Source: Albugo candida (taxonomy: Eukaryota; Oomycota; Peronosporomycetes; Albuginales; Albuginaceae). Taken from it: 64,000 bases of DNA. The first letter of the stretch is position 1. Every line of letters begins with the position of its first letter. The position numbers and the translations under genes are program-made. Shown one piece after another: positions 37,601 to 51,615 of the stretch. The DNA lies in the NCBI GenBank assembly GCA_905220665.1, contig CAJNAR010000005.1:1-64000 (forward strand). Direction: 5' to 3'. Under the pieces are notes generated by a model. That model was not told the origin of the DNA. It did not search any database and saw only the letters and a list, made by a program, of their open reading frames with translations.

Positions 37601-38439
37601 GGATCTGCTAGAGTAATTGAAAACTCAGGATAGCTCAAAGACGACAAAATCTGTGAATTGCACAATCAGCGTTTGACCACAACACACAATCGATACCAAA
37701 GCGATAAGAGGAAGATATATATATGAAGATAGCAGAGCATTACTCAATTTCCATCGATGTTGGCCAAGAAACCTTAGATGAAAGTAGACTTCGGTGCATA
37801 ACAATAAATACTGCTCGGATTAGCAAGCAGGATGAAGCATCGGCAGAAGACCCATCATTGTATGCCACCATGAAGAGTTGTTACATTCTGATCTATGACG
37901 GGTCAATGCCCTAGAATGAATACTTCCGCTAATGAGTAAACTTTCATTAATGTGTCGGCATAGGTTCTTTAAGGATCACCCTAGTCAGCAATGAGCCGGA
38001 TCCTGCATATCATGATGTTCAAGTCAAGTGATCCCAACCCTACTGGTGGCTGCAACCCCTTGTTAATGTGTGTGCGCAGCGCTTATCATATCTCCAGTCG
38101 TTTAAATAGTTGTCCTGGCTACCGTGCGGTATCTTGTCTTGGGCACGTATTTACATTCTCGAGACAGACCAACCTACACATGATCAATTCCAGCTCTGGG
38201 ATTAAGCCTTCTCAGCCACAAATAGGATTTAGGAAATTCTGCTTATATATAATCGAGAACACCGACCACCAAGAGTTGTACGTTCTAAAAGCACGGAGTA
38301 AAAGATTTGATACCTTTCGTCAAATCTATTCTATTTTGGCACGTTCATTTCAGCTGAACAATCATCCAACATTTGAGACAAAATTCATCTATAGACTCTG
38401 TCATGCCAACCATATCGAATATTGCATAGTCTTTCCAGT
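34606..38439. other. Gene-poor stretch, no convincing gene
   Basis: Scattered open frames of 60-90 codons (for example 35261-35509 and 36026-36220, minus strand) without signal peptides or known domains. A 197-codon plus-strand frame at 37991-38584 overlaps the MULE scrap below, and its start has no support. No RNA gene was recognised. Confidence 0.4.
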
Positions 38440-38540
38440 CGCGCTCGTTGCAGCCTCGGTATTGTTAACTTCAAGAGAGATCCATTCTTGCATCCGTGAT
38501 CGATGGTTGCTGAAGGTGTCAACAATTATATGTACATGTA
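38440..38540 (+). mobile_element. MULE transposase scrap
   Basis: The plus-strand frame reads LTSREIHSCIRDRWLLKVST at about 38465-38525, beside NTSRVEGAHATIKRWLKVST of the MULE at 29.95-30.0 kb. The DNA shares AAGGTGTCAACAAT exactly and an interrupted GATGGTT just before it. The neighbouring sequence is too decayed to extend with confidence. It shows that the MULE family also reached the gene-bearing side. Confidence 0.45.
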
Positions 38541-38761
38541 GAGCTGTGGGGCTTTGTATATCATCAAGAATGTGTATTCGTTGATTCTTCTCAGATGTCA
38601 CATAACTAAAGCAAGTACACATCTACGCAATGGAATGCCAACTACTCGAGCGACTACGCAGTAGTGGGAATGACACAATAACGTCTGAAAGTGTACTAGA
38701 TTATGAGAGAAATTCGACTTTGAAAACTTTGATAGAAGTGGAGAGAATGCATGTTAGAGGC

Positions 38762-40282
38762 CTAATCATGTCTTAATTCTGGCTGCTCTGTGTAAACGAA
38801 AGGATGTGCTCGAAGACGGGCAAGAAGTGGTTCATACGCGCGACGACGATGGTATTGTACCGCATGGATAGTGCCGATGACAAGCACAGAAGCACTGGCC
38901 ACACATGCGCCAATTACCATCAACCATTTCCATGAGTTCATCCATGAAGTCTCACCTTCATGCCCGTCGGCACTTCCCAATTGCATGTTGTCCAAGGCGG
39001 ACGGATTGACACTGTAGTGTTCGATTCGGGGAAGCTGTGTTCCACCTTTGTTCTCTGTGTTAGTCGCCAGCACCAGAGAAATCATCAACGGGACACAATC
39101 CACCCATGAAATCGTTTCCAATTGCTGAGCACTCACAGAACTTTTGTGCTGGACGCCACCTTTACGCCAAAAGTACCACGAAGCACTGCTTTTAATTTCT
39201 TGAGGTTTGTCATTAACATAATACACTTTTCCCGATCCAGTAATGGTAGCTTGGAGCAATTGACGCGTTTGGACTGTTAAATCACCGTCATTACTCAATG
39301 TAGCATGGGTCTCATCACTCACAAAAGATTCCAAATTAACACTGCCTTTTCCATCTATCGTAATCTTTTCATTGTGGCATTCACCAGGGAGATCAACCGA
39401 TACAATCGCAATATTTCCTGATCCTGAGCTGGCAATATTCAATTGTTGATCAGCTTGTAATTTCTTCCCTCCAGCAATATATGTTCGAGCTGAACTCTTG
39501 CTCTGGACGTCGACCGTTTGTGTAACAATCTGATCCTGACCGATCAGCGTAATGGTGCCATCTTCCGAGGTGCGAATCTTTAGATCCTCTACTAGCGTCA
39601 GCACATTCGCTTCGAATGCCAATTGTCCGCTACCTGAGGCTTCCAAAGTCAATTCTTTGAAAACAGGATTTTGTTTGGCAGCATTCAATTGCAAGTTTCC
39701 AGAGCTATGAACTCCAAAATAGCTCACGACTGCATTTCCATTAACCAACACGTTGGAAGCAATACTGATATCTCCAATCCCAAAATTTTCGATTCTTGAA
39801 AGGCTATCTTGATGCAGAAAAATCTCAGTCAGCAAAGCGCCTCTCACTGTAGCCGCTGTATTTTTCAATTGAACAGAAACACCCATTGAGAGAGAGTTTG
39901 GGATATCGGTGACGATAATCAATCGCAAAATATCTTCCGAAGTACTCAAAACACGTACATGACCAATAATTGACTCATCAGGATCACTTGGACCCTTTTG
40001 ATTTTGCATTAACGGATTAGGAAGCGCGTGGAGCTGCGTTTTGGAATCAGAATCGGACTTGATAAAGACACGTGCAGGAAGAGCGACTTGGAGCTCCGTC
40101 ACAGACTCACTGTCGTGTTCCCTGTATATAGTCCATATTTGCTCTAGCAGGCTCACATCACCCAATTTTGTACTACTTGTGCGAATGGTTGAGTTGTCAA
40201 ACCGAAGAGCAGAGGAAGGGATGAATAAATGGATGAGAGCGAGGAATAGTACTGGAATCACTGCGTTTGCGTTTGCTCGCAT
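38762..40282 (-). CDS. Secreted/membrane-anchored beta-rich protein (DUF2807-like)
   Basis: 506 aa, single exon. Residues 1-25 are a signal peptide ending at SSA-LRF. The centre (about 95-365) consists of repeating short beta-strand units rich in G-S-G turns (GSGQLAFEA, GSGNIAIVS, GKGSVNLES, GSGKVYY). This is the pattern of the beta-solenoid 'head' domain DUF2807, also found in bacterial putative adhesins. A single hydrophobic helix lies at about 452-474 (WLMVIGACVASASVLVIG), followed by a basic RRR stop-transfer and a ~30-residue cytoplasmic tail. Topology is therefore type I: large outer domain, short inner tail. Adhesion or cell-wall contact is a reasonable inference but not shown. Start: first ATG of the frame, directly followed by the signal peptide. 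Confidence 0.85.
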   Translation of the reverse strand: MRANANAVIPVLFLALIHLFIPSSALRFDNSTIRTSSTKLGDVSLLEQIWTIYREHDSESVTELQVALPARVFIKSDSDSKTQLHALPNPLMQNQKGPSDPDESIIGHVRVLSTSEDILRLIIVTDIPNSLSMGVSVQLKNTAATVRGALLTEIFLHQDSLSRIENFGIGDISIASNVLVNGNAVVSYFGVHSSGNLQLNAAKQNPVFKELTLEASGSGQLAFEANVLTLVEDLKIRTSEDGTITLIGQDQIVTQTVDVQSKSSARTYIAGGKKLQADQQLNIASSGSGNIAIVSVDLPGECHNEKITIDGKGSVNLESFVSDETHATLSNDGDLTVQTRQLLQATITGSGKVYYVNDKPQEIKSSASWYFWRKGGVQHKSSVSAQQLETISWVDCVPLMISLVLATNTENKGGTQLPRIEHYSVNPSALDNMQLGSADGHEGETSWMNSWKWLMVIGACVASASVLVIGTIHAVQYHRRRAYEPLLARLRAHPFVYTEQPELRHD

Positions 40283-40801
40283 GATGCTGGCCAGGGAAAT
40301 CCTATATTGGAGCTATTAGAACGAGTCATTAATCTTTCGAAGCTTTCTAACGGTTGGTTCGATATTTTGAATGATGTATCAATTAGACCAAATTATTAGG
40401 AGCGGCAGACCGATTTGATACAAAAGCCATCACGAAGATGAATGAGAGATGGCAAGAATAAAGACTGGGAGGGTTCTCGTACAAACTTTACAGCCTGCGA
40501 CATTCAAGCGACAACTAGACGAATATTTTCAGTTGTCTACATGGAATGCGCCAGTCGCGCGGTATTACAGCAACATGCGCTTTCCCATTTGAAAATCAGC
40601 ATCAAGCGGTTTAGAATCATAGAAAATGAGTAAAAGAAGTATTTTCTATAATGTAAAGTGTGTCTCACTGGCATACTTTCTTGAGGATTGGAGAGACCAA
40701 ATGTTGCTTGATCGGTGGCAAAACCAGTTTTATGCTTGTCTGTGAAGTAGCGCTGTTGAGATCTGTGCCGCTCAGTCGATGTTGGTGCCTCTTCGACCAC
40801 G

Positions 40802-42710
40802 TCAATCCAATTTAGACGTCAATGTGCTCGTAAAGGCATATCTTCTTTCGCTATCAGAGTCTACCTCATTGGCAATGAGGAGGTTTTTTACACTCTGGCG
40901 AAGGCGGTTGCGGGCGGCTAGAAGTTGGATACATTCCGCCTGAGCTTTCTCAATATCCAGTTCCGATTGGTTCTCCATCTTTTCCTTGCTAACGGTCGGA
41001 TGTACATATGCATTTTGAAGTCGTGGGTATATAGTGTCTCTAATCGACTTACTAAGTTTTGTGATCAGTAAGTGAGAAGCAAACGGCATTGCTGACTGTA
41101 AATTCTTAAAAACGAACTCGGCATGGTACATCTACACAAATTTGCAATTGTAGGCTTATTAACGAGTTCACAATAATCTCGACAAAGCAATATACCTGTT
41201 CCATTGCGTCTGAAAATGACTTGCAATTCATCGGCAAAAGCCTTTCTAATTGCAATTCTAGCCAGCTGCATACAACTTGGGGATTATTGATATCATCCTT
41301 CTGTATTTTCATCGTCAAAGCGATTACAACATATGGCGCCAGCATTGCTTTCTCCATCGATTCTATTGTGGACATAATTCCGGGAACTTGACTTGTATAT
41401 ACCGCAATTTCACTATCGCAAGCACAGCATTCTGCAAACCATTCGAGTAACTTCTTTTGCCATACTCGTAGAGTATTTGATTCAAACTGTGCGCGAGCGG
41501 GCCACAGCCTCAAGAGACTTCGAACGAGACCAACTTCGAGAAAACGTTTGGCAATCTTCTGTCGAGATACCCACGATTTTTCGGCATTCAATCGGTAAGT
41601 CAGCAACTGCAGCAGTAATAAAACACTCTCTCCGCTGTTTTGAAGAGGAAATACAATGATGGAAGTCGATGCGTCGTATTTTTGTAGCGTTTGCAATTGG
41701 AACATAAGCGTCGGAAGCAACTCATCTAATACTTGCACGAGAGCGTGGACTTTCTTGCCGCTACTATCTTGCTGTGTATGATGTAGTCCAGTTGCAAATA
41801 ATTCCGAGGCACAAAGATCTGCAAAAACGGATAAAAACACTTCGTTGACCATTCTCCAACCACTGATATCATCATCATCTATTTCTGACAAGGGTCCAGC
41901 CCCACTGCATAAATAGATGTACAAATCCTTCAGCGACCGTAAACCTTTTATGAGTAGCGTGTATGGTGCATTCAGAATGTAATCACGAGTAATAAAAAGA
42001 TATCGCTTCCACTCTCCATCTACTCCATACACCAAATTCGCACTTACATTTACACTTTCACCGCAGAGTAAGCGCTTTATGATATCTTCTAAAACGCTAT
42101 ATAGATCCCATTCCTGCCAGGTTGCCGGTGGAACGTGAAGAAATAATGCCGAATTTGTACGTGATGCAATGTAGTGGAGTTTTATCTGTACCATCTTTTG
42201 CTCAGAGATTTGATTGTTGAACTTCGTTCCGCACTCTAACGGCTGAAGGGAAGATTGAATGTGGAATTTATGTAAGAAGTGAGTCGCTTCTTTGAGTTGT
42301 CGATGCAGTATGTCATTAAAATGAATCAGAAGAACGGATGCAGCAATTAGATTACAATGTGATACCGAAGACGAATTCCTCGAGTTGTATTCATTCAGAT
42401 AAAGTATACCATCAAGAAACGCCATTGTAACGTAGGTGAAAAACTTGTCAATCTTCTTTTGTTTCGCATGATCATGGAAGAAGTTCGCGAGAGCGTGCAG
42501 ATGATCCCTATCTACAATTGGATAATCGTATTGGAAGGCGTCATATGCTTGGTGGATGATTGCGACGTTCGCCGGCATGGTTTGTCCCTCGTATTCTGTT
42601 AATGTTGAGGTGATGAAAGGTGTGGATACAGTGATACTGTCTGCTGTTTGCTCGAGCTCATTTTCCCGGAGATAAGCCACAATCTGATCGATGAACTCAT
42701 TTCGATCCAT
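40802..42710 (-). CDS. Conserved-looking helical protein of unknown function (2 exons)
   Basis: Exon 1 runs 42710-41196 (505 codons). A 64-base intron at 41195-41132 has GTATAT...TGTGTAG borders, and exon 2 (41131-40802, 109 aa) follows in phase 0, joining SFSDAMEQ to MYHAEFVFKNL. Total about 614 aa. It is almost entirely alpha-helical, with repeated leucine-rich helices (VLDELLPTLMFQLQTLQ, LLLLQLLTYRLNAE), suggesting an armadillo/HEAT-like solenoid. No signal peptide or membrane segment. The C-terminus (YVHPTVSKEKMENQSELD then a charged helix) is coiled-coil-like. I do not recognise the family. A clean splice preserving the frame and the long open frame argue that it is a real gene. Confidence 0.8.
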
Positions 42711-45700
42711 TCGAACTTTGTAGCATTGATCAATACCACGTACAATTCAGTGAACCGTACCTTAAAAGTTTGGTAATAGAATGCAGTTTTTTAGTGTAGA
42801 CAGAAATTGTGATGAAAACAAGAACTTTTGGATATTTGTGCACCCAATCCTCATGATTCTTTTTTTGTTTAAACGATGATTGCCGAGTGACGTTGTGATC
42901 GACGTAAGATACCTCTTTCCAGCTGGTTCCGTATTCGGTCAAGTAGTACTTCATATTACTGTAATGTATGGGGCAGCTTTTGTAAATGTGGCTGTAGCTG
43001 CTAGTGTCAACAAACCGCTAATCAATCCATCACCTGCTCGTGCAAGTCATGTTTTTGCATGCTCTGATTACAAGAAAGAATTCGGCCAAAAGACATCATA
43101 CATGAAAAAAAGCTAGAGATGTAGTTGCTCATGAAAACCACGCAAAGCCTTTGACTCATCCATTTATGCTTTCTACGGGGAAATTTCTTGGTATAACTCG
43201 GTAATTAGTAGAGAGTAGCTCGGTCACATCGTTGCTTGACGGCCGGGCGTCCATACAAAGAAAAGCATGGTATGATAGATACACTGAAGCAGCATGTGAC
43301 CTGGAATGACAGCAGCTTGAGTGAGTTCGTGACATATTAACCTGAGCTAAAATTTGATAAGTATGATTGGTCTCACTTCGCAATCAAGCAAACCCGCCTT
43401 TTTGATCGTGATGTTTGCATTTAGATCCAGCCGCCAATGTAGTAGAAGATACATGAGCTCACAAAGTAAAACAGATCGTAGGAGTGTATAAGCAACATGC
43501 ACTCAACGATTAGAAGAAATTTCACTCCCGGCGCGCCTACAGGAAAATCCATCTGACACAACACAGGAGTACCCGATGGCACGACTCGTCTAAAGTTCTT
43601 CCCTGAAAGCTTCAGCTCATCATTCATCGCATTCTTCAATACTTTAGCGTTTGGTGACTTGAGTCACGTTTATTGGTCAAAGAGCTTAAAGGGCTAGCTC
43701 GGTTGTTTAACCTATGTTTCCAATCGTTATTACGAACGCATGCCTTTGCAGAACAATACTTTGCGTAATGTCGCCTTGGGATGTGATTTGAACGATTTGA
43801 GCCATGAGCTGAACCGAAAACCTTTGGACATGAGGCCTGCTGAGGTGTTACTGTAGTCATCTTGTCTTAGATATCGTCTACGATCTGCAGGCTGAATTCA
43901 GGTCGTACAAGTTGGTCAAGATTCATCTTTGTAACATCATGTTCGACGAATTGCATCATAATTCTTGTCTCCTGATCACCTTCACGAATGACATTTTGCC
44001 ACCAAAGCTTGTTCCCATAATGACGTCAAGTTGTCATGTGTTACATTCATCAACTTGTGATTTGGAAACAGATTCCATTTACAAAGCCGCTTCATATCAT
44101 CTGGATATCCCAGGGTTATGCATTAAATGCACTTATATATGACCTTTTGCCTCCAGCTTCGTCAATATTAGCTTATCGATAGCCCCCAATTACTCGCATT
44201 GATGTTCTCGATATCTATCTCAGGTCCATCTCGAAGCTGCGCGGTATGAGACAGCGAAATATTTGTGCAAAATACCGGGAGAATCTCAATGTTGTACATT
44301 TTTATGTTTGCAGTAATGAAAGTCACACAACACCACAATCGTAGGTGCTTGCTGAGATATGAGTTCGAGTGGAAATATGTACGTGGGGCTCAACAGAATC
44401 GTACCAGACTTGAAAAAGTCCGACCAAATCGCGCAGTTTGTAGACTTGATCCGTTTTGAGTCTTTGATTCGATAATGAAGTGAAGACCGTAGTCGTTACA
44501 TGATAGGTGACGGACATGTCTGCAGGTAGCCGGACAGCAAACGCACCTCAGCTGCCGTGGCACCCGCCATTTCTAGAGGAAACTTCGGATGATAATCTAG
44601 AACCCTTGAAAACACTTCAAGATTATTACAACACGTTGGCGGCTCATGTAACATGCATTGATTAGCCGCTAGTGATGCCGGTATCAGTCTATGCGGGCGT
44701 GTGCACAAGGGGGTAGATATCAAATAGCCAAGTCCCGAGGACGCACTAAATAAAATTGGGTTGATTATTTCCGGAAATCTGAAGGGCCCGACTGCGTGGA
44801 TTTATGCGAAAATAAACGCGAAGATGCGTAGTCTAAGGACTGACGTGACATTTATGAATGCTGTTTCAAGGATATGTCGACTGGATTACCAGCTTTACAG
44901 GATTTTTGGACCAGCGCGGCTTTCAAGAATACGTTGAGTAAGTATAATCGAGAAGGGTTATGCTGTTGATGGTTGGCGTATTGGAACCGCCAGCTTTGAA
45001 AGGAAAATCGTGAAAAAGTGGATGTGCACAATTCTGAAAAAGAAAAGCCCGATGACGTTTTGTCAAAAGTTTAGGTCTTGCTGAGAAGTTTCATGAATTG
45101 TGAACCTGAAGATACGAAAGACTGTGTTACGAAGAGACGTAAGAAGTCTACGAGTATGGGTGCAAGCGCCAAGCACATGTACTTCGGGTATGTCTGGAAA
45201 GAGTTGCTCAAGTCTAAGCTATGATGATCAACGAAAACAGTTGAGCGTCCTGTTGGCATCCGACAGCTAGTAACTTCAGACACTCGCATGTATCAAATTT
45301 GGAAAACAAACGTGATACAGAAAAGTGTAGCAATGGATTCTTTAAGCAGGTACGACTACTTTATTTCATGCAAGTTTCTGGGTGATTTTATTGAAGAAAA
45401 TGATTTCAACTAGCTTCTCGAAATAGTTTATTAGCACCACGAGCAAAGAACCAAACACTGATAAAGGAATCGTTCAACTATTCCGCAGTCGTCAGTTCCA
45501 TACCACAGCAATGATAGTAAGAGTATCAAGTACGCTTCAATAAATCGATTTTGATTGAATCATAACACAGTAGCGTAAAGAAAATTGAATTATCTCATAC
45601 ATACCCAAAACAGACGCGACATACCCATGGCTAATTGCCCGCGAAATCCATCGCCAAGACCAGGCTATTGAGCCGTGACAAGAGCATATGATGTAGATGA

Positions 45701-48186
45701 CGGACCTGAAGTGCTCAGACACAAGCCTGAAGTGTACCAAACGTCTGAGATTGCCTGAAAAGGTACTTTTACCCAAATGGACTCGCCGTTCTTCTGCACT
45801 TTTAAATATATGTTAGATCTCGTAGTTACGCATTTCGTGATCGCAGGGACAGGGACGGGTTTTAAACTCTAAATGCGAGATGCAGTTATCAATAAAGAGG
45901 GCACGGTGTGGAGCGATAGAGGGATCTTTATTTTCAGTACCGTCTTGAATGGCTAGCAAAAACGTTCCCAGCTTGAGTATTCAGCCAACAAACCAAAATG
46001 TCGCTCATGAGGAGGAGGATGGGGATAGTAGACTCCTTGAACATTGCACAGATAAAAGAGTTTAACGTATACATGAAGAAGCCTCTAGAAATTATGAAAG
46101 GCGCGGTGAATTTAATGATAAAACCCACTATTCGAATGCAAGATCAAGTAGGCCGGAAATAGAAATAAATGAACATAAAAATAAAGCATTGATTCTAGAA
46201 GCAAAAACCTTGGGTTGTGATAAGGCTCATGGGGGTAAAAGAGAAATAAAGACGGCCTTCTTCGTGTCAGAATAGGGTGATTATATGATGATATCTGTGG
46301 GGTGTACCTCAAGCTTCCTTCCAGCCAGCCTGATAGATGATTTAATGCCGCGACAAAACTCATGATTCAACTGAATTCTCATGAATGAAGATCCAGCTAG
46401 CAGCAGACTAAAAGTTCACAAAAGGAGAGATTTGTTAAAGGCGTGCAGCGGTTAAGTTCATAGACAAGATGCCTAGCTTTCGTGTTTGCATGTAGAGCTT
46501 CTCGACAATTGTGGCATACTCAGGAGTGCTGTCATGAAAAATCAAATAGGTCCCTACGTGACGGCATAAACTGGTTCACCTATTGCTGCGATACGCTTTC
46601 GTCGAGTGAGTGATTGAATCCCGTCGGCCGGAAAAGCGTGCGTTTAATCTGAACACGATGATTTAGTTTTCTAATAAGAGATAGCCTGAGACTTTGAGCA
46701 TGGAACTCTGGACACGGCCCGATTGAACAGCATTGACACAAAGTATTTAGCGTACAAATGGAGAGGAGAGAAGATTTAAGCCTTAGCGATACGATCAATG
46801 TGAAGTATGCTGACGTGGTGAATAGCGGTGTTGCGGTGGCCGTGTGAAAATCTAACAGGAATCACCGATAGCTACAATGAAAATATTGAATAGCCGTGAG
46901 GATCTTTCGAGCGACGATAGTTCCGGAAATCTTTCTGGTACAACATATTGCCCTGGTTCGATGAACTTTATTTACTGCTCGCAATAATGTGACTCAGATT
47001 GGAACGCATCACGACTTTTTTCTTGTGAAAATCTGATTTCAACACATAAAATGGTATAGCCTTACTAAGGGAAGTTAACGCGGCCATAAGCATAGACTGT
47101 TGTGAGGATTTCAATTAGTCTCTCGTCTTTTTCTGATTGAAATATTATGAAAATCGTATGGTATGTAAGCTGTAATCGAGGGTCATAGTATGCTCAACCG
47201 CCATACTTTCAATTTAACATCAGTATAGCTTTCATGGTCGGATGCCCGAGTCATGCGTTTATAGTCGCAACACGTCGTCAAGGACTCCTCTACTCCAACG
47301 ATATCACAAAGTATTGGGTTCGTCGACCGAATTAACATTTCTGGGATTGCAGAGAAGCTCAAGTAAGTTGCGTCGGAAGCTTGATTCTCGATCAAGACTT
47401 TCTTTTTAGATTAGCTTGACTAAGGCTTTATCTTGTCGAGTGTTGGCGACAAGCTGGACATGACAGAGGTCTGTGCGGAGGTCTAGAAGCAATGATCGAG
47501 TACGTAAAGCGGTGTGTGACTGCAAATTACGTTGTCAGCACATACTTTTTTCGAACAAGCCAGTGTGGAAGTTGGCAACATGCTTACATACTGAGTCATC
47601 AATGCTACCAACTGAGTATTTAACGCAGTTCATATTGAGAATCTCTCAGGGAATTGGATTAGAATCGGAACTGTTCCTACTCTGCGTCCTCTATGAGCCT
47701 ACATCAATCTTGATTGATAGCTAGAATCTGTCTGATACCTCTAGCTGCTACATTCTACACAAGGAACGCTAACGTTTTGCACCAGAAACCGCTTGCCCTT
47801 GCGCATCCATTGCAAGAAGTCTGACCGACGCAGTATGCAAAGAGAGGGAAGTAGCCGACATCAAATAAGCATTTATAGTGCTTCTGCTCACTTTTATACT
47901 TGTGAACAGCTCACGAAATCAATCAAGCATAGAGAATCCTAAGCATAAAAGGCATCAACAAATCATCTCAACCTGATCTGTGTATTAAAAAATGTCTTAT
48001 TCAAAATGGAAGTGCATACATATAACGACAGGGCACAACAATGCTGCCCCTTTCCGCCCATATTCGTTGACTGACGGAGAGATTCTTGTCACCAACGCTC
48101 ACGATATACATTGTCATCGTACTTTTGATAAAGCGATGCTTCCAGAAAGGTGAAATAAAGTCCTCTGTGAGACGTTCGTTCCGAAA
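42711..48186. other. 5.5-kb gene desert
   Basis: No open frame above about 85 codons, no recognised transposon domain, LTR or RNA gene on either strand. A minus-strand pair of frames at 43860-43421 has a weakly protein-like stretch (KNFRRVVPSGTPVLCQMDFP), but it is broken by stops and unassignable. It sits between two gene-bearing blocks. Confidence 0.45.
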
Positions 48187-48994
<808 letters not shown>

Positions 48995-49311
48995 AGAATC
49001 GCGTCCGATTTACAAAGTTTAAATTGGTGCACGCCGTACACAAAGCAAGGCAGTGGGTACTCGGATGCTTTCTCAGAGCTCTGTACATACGAAAATCACA
49101 GATAGTTTCAAGACACGTCGTCGGTGGATATAAAAGTCTCATCACTGAAGGACACTACACACAAAGTGAGTCGAGGGCGCAGATGACTCGATAAAGAAGC
49201 GATTGGAGATCTAACCGCTGTAAGCCGCGAAAGTAAAGGTGTTACATTCAGAAACAATAACAGGATTACGAGACGCAAATGGTCAGTACGTTCGAGTGGG
49301 ACGGAAAACTA
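48995..49311. other. Intergenic, between phosphatase start and aspartic protease end
   Basis: 317 bases between two genes on the same strand. It should hold the phosphatase promoter and the 3' region of the protease gene. No clear initiator motif was recognised. Confidence 0.4.
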
Positions 49312-51615
49312 TCACATCCAACGCACCAGACCAATTCCTTCTTCATTGTTTTCAGACTCACTGAGGATAGAATGTCGAAAATCCGAAGAGAACCAAATGA
49401 ATGCTTGAACAAAGCCCTGAGAGTACACAAAGAAATCACTCGAGTACAGCCAAGTCGTCCCCGAAATGACTTTGACGTCGTGCAAGAAGCCAACGATTAT
49501 CGGAACACCATAATTTAGCAGAAAGCCAAAAGTTACCCAAAGTAAGAGACGATATTGCTGATACGATTTGTTTGCATGCAGAGTCATAGACTCTGGAAAA
49601 AACTTTCGGATCAAACAAAGTGCCAAACCGATAAGACCGAATATCAAATCACGAGGCACATGGTAGAAAACGACTCGAGCCCAAGTGGGGCTGTGTTCCA
49701 AAAAGCACGTGGAGTAGAAATGCGATACATTTGGAACTGTACCAATAATGTCCAAGGCAGAAGATAAGACTGCGGCAACCGTCCCGAGCGCAATGGCGAG
49801 TGTGATGAACGAATACTGGTGGATATGTCGAGCGTTTTCTGTGAATGCAGAATTGGTGTGCGAAGAAAATGCACTCGTGGTGACTTTTCGATACTGCAGA
49901 ACAAGCTGAAGCACGACGCATCCATACAAAGTAAACATAAGTGTGCCAGCAAATTGCTCCGATACGAACGAAGCTCGACAAAATAAAGTACGACCAGCAA
50001 TCAGAGTTAGATTAGACAGCCATATCATCAGATTGTAGGCGAGTATTGCGCTCGACAGATACAGTATCAGATCCTTTGTCTCTTGACATGAAGCTGAACT
50101 GTGTTTGCCAAACAATGAAAAGGCCACCAAGAAAGAAGAGATGATCGATACACTCGACCAAAACAGTGCAAAAATTCGATATGTCTTTGTTGACGCGGTT
50201 TTGATGTCCCAATCCAAATGCTGAGGCATGTGCGTGCCAAACGGAGCCCTTATGGATGGCACCGAGGGGGAGGTACCTTGAACGATTCCTTGTGACTCGG
50301 AAGCAGAAAAAGTACCACAATGAGAATTCGCGGTCGAGCAAGCAAATCCGATGCGTTTTTCTTTCATATCGTACAGCGTGTAATACTTTTTCATAAACAC
50401 GTCACCCAAAACCCACATCTCTTGGCCATTGGGCTGCAACAACGCTACACATGTGAGATCGACACATAGCGTGTAATCGGGTCCGTCTAAACTGAAGAAA
50501 AGATGCGATTTTGTTTCCGATCCTGCAACTCGGAATTGTATTGAGGGGAAATCGACTCCGGAACATAGAAAACATTGGAACGCCTGCGCTGTGTAGCCAC
50601 AGTAACAACCACGCGCTTGAGCATACGCAGCTATCTGATACAATAGAGAAAGATACAGCTTGCTAGGAACACCAAGAAGTGAAGTTCCAGTGTCCACGAA
50701 GCCAATGCACTCAGTAACGTAATTATTCGGTGATTCAACTTGTTCCCGGTTATCTGTACCAGAGCCGCTTCCACAAATGGTAACACCAGTATGAGCAGAC
50801 TGTAGTCCTTCCACTTGGACAGTTATGAAAGCAATACGCCAGAATGTATACATTCCGAACTGAGGAACCACGTCCGTATACAACCAGACAGCGTTCGTTC
50901 TGTCCAGTCTTTCCTGGTCAAAGCCTCCAAGATGCAATTCCGATCCTGCAGAATTCGGCTCTTTGCTGAGATAAAACGCGAAAACGGGTTCGAGTTCTTT
51001 ATGCTGATGGATGAGCTGAATAAAAACAGGAGGATGTGTGAATGTCGAGAGACCATTAAACGCCATTCCAAGCAATCCATCTGCTTTCATGTTCCTCATC
51101 GACTCTTCCTCATAATCCACAATTCCAAATGTGACATTTTCGATCATAAAATTCACAATTTGCACAGAATCCTGTCCATAGAAACCGGCCACTTTTCCAC
51201 TTCCATATTCCAACTGAAATCTCGATTTTTTCTTACTTTTTTGTCGGAATGTCTCGGAATGTCTCGAATCAAATCTTTTGAGTCCTCCGCAATTGTCGCA
51301 GCTTTTCGCTGGGACCCACAGATCAGAAGATCCGGTGTCAAAGCACACAGAGACATTTTGAAGAGGTTGACCGATGGATATCGTTCCATAGAACTGAAAT
51401 TCCATATAGTTCACCAGTGGAACATTACCCATGGCCGCAAGCTGCAACATTCCCAGGGTTTTAAGCTCTTCATTAAAAGAGATTTGATTGATTTGAGAAG
51501 CTAGGTCTTCAGTGTTCTTCTCGATGACATGCTGGGATAATGGAATCTTCAATGGCAAGGGCACGATCAATAGAATCAGACTCGATGCAAGCAGGCCAAG
51601 TAGACCCCAAGCCAT
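49312..51615 (-). CDS. Aspartic protease fused to a seven-helix receptor-like domain
   Basis: The frame is open from 51660 (782 aa). The second ATG at 51615 (residue 16) is preferred because a signal peptide begins there (MAWGLLGLLASSLILLIV). Residue numbers here count from 51660. A pepsin-family domain spans about 84-445 with both catalytic sites, CFDTGSSDLW (Asp108) and FVDTGTSLLG (Asp323), the flap LEYGSGKVAGFYGQD and pairs of cysteines. A C-terminal integral-membrane domain has seven hydrophobic helices at about 494-518, 529-550, 568-590, 617-640, 664-686, 703-727 and 743-760. This protease-GPCR fusion is known from oomycetes (the AP5 type of Phytophthora). The protease would face the lumen or outside, with the receptor helices in the membrane. 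Ligand and substrate are unknown. Single exon. Confidence 0.93.
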   Translation of the reverse strand: MAWGLLGLLASSLILLIVPLPLKIPLSQHVIEKNTEDLASQINQISFNEELKTLGMLQLAAMGNVPLVNYMEFQFYGTISIGQPLQNVSVCFDTGSSDLWVPAKSCDNCGGLKRFDSRHSETFRQKSKKKSRFQLEYGSGKVAGFYGQDSVQIVNFMIENVTFGIVDYEEESMRNMKADGLLGMAFNGLSTFTHPPVFIQLIHQHKELEPVFAFYLSKEPNSAGSELHLGGFDQERLDRTNAVWLYTDVVPQFGMYTFWRIAFITVQVEGLQSAHTGVTICGSGSGTDNREQVESPNNYVTECIGFVDTGTSLLGVPSKLYLSLLYQIAAYAQARGCYCGYTAQAFQCFLCSGVDFPSIQFRVAGSETKSHLFFSLDGPDYTLCVDLTCVALLQPNGQEMWVLGDVFMKKYYTLYDMKEKRIGFACSTANSHCGTFSASESQGIVQGTSPSVPSIRAPFGTHMPQHLDWDIKTASTKTYRIFALFWSSVSIISSFLVAFSLFGKHSSASCQETKDLILYLSSAILAYNLMIWLSNLTLIAGRTLFCRASFVSEQFAGTLMFTLYGCVVLQLVLQYRKVTTSAFSSHTNSAFTENARHIHQYSFITLAIALGTVAAVLSSALDIIGTVPNVSHFYSTCFLEHSPTWARVVFYHVPRDLIFGLIGLALCLIRKFFPESMTLHANKSYQQYRLLLWVTFGFLLNYGVPIIVGFLHDVKVISGTTWLYSSDFFVYSQGFVQAFIWFSSDFRHSILSESENNEEGIGLVRWM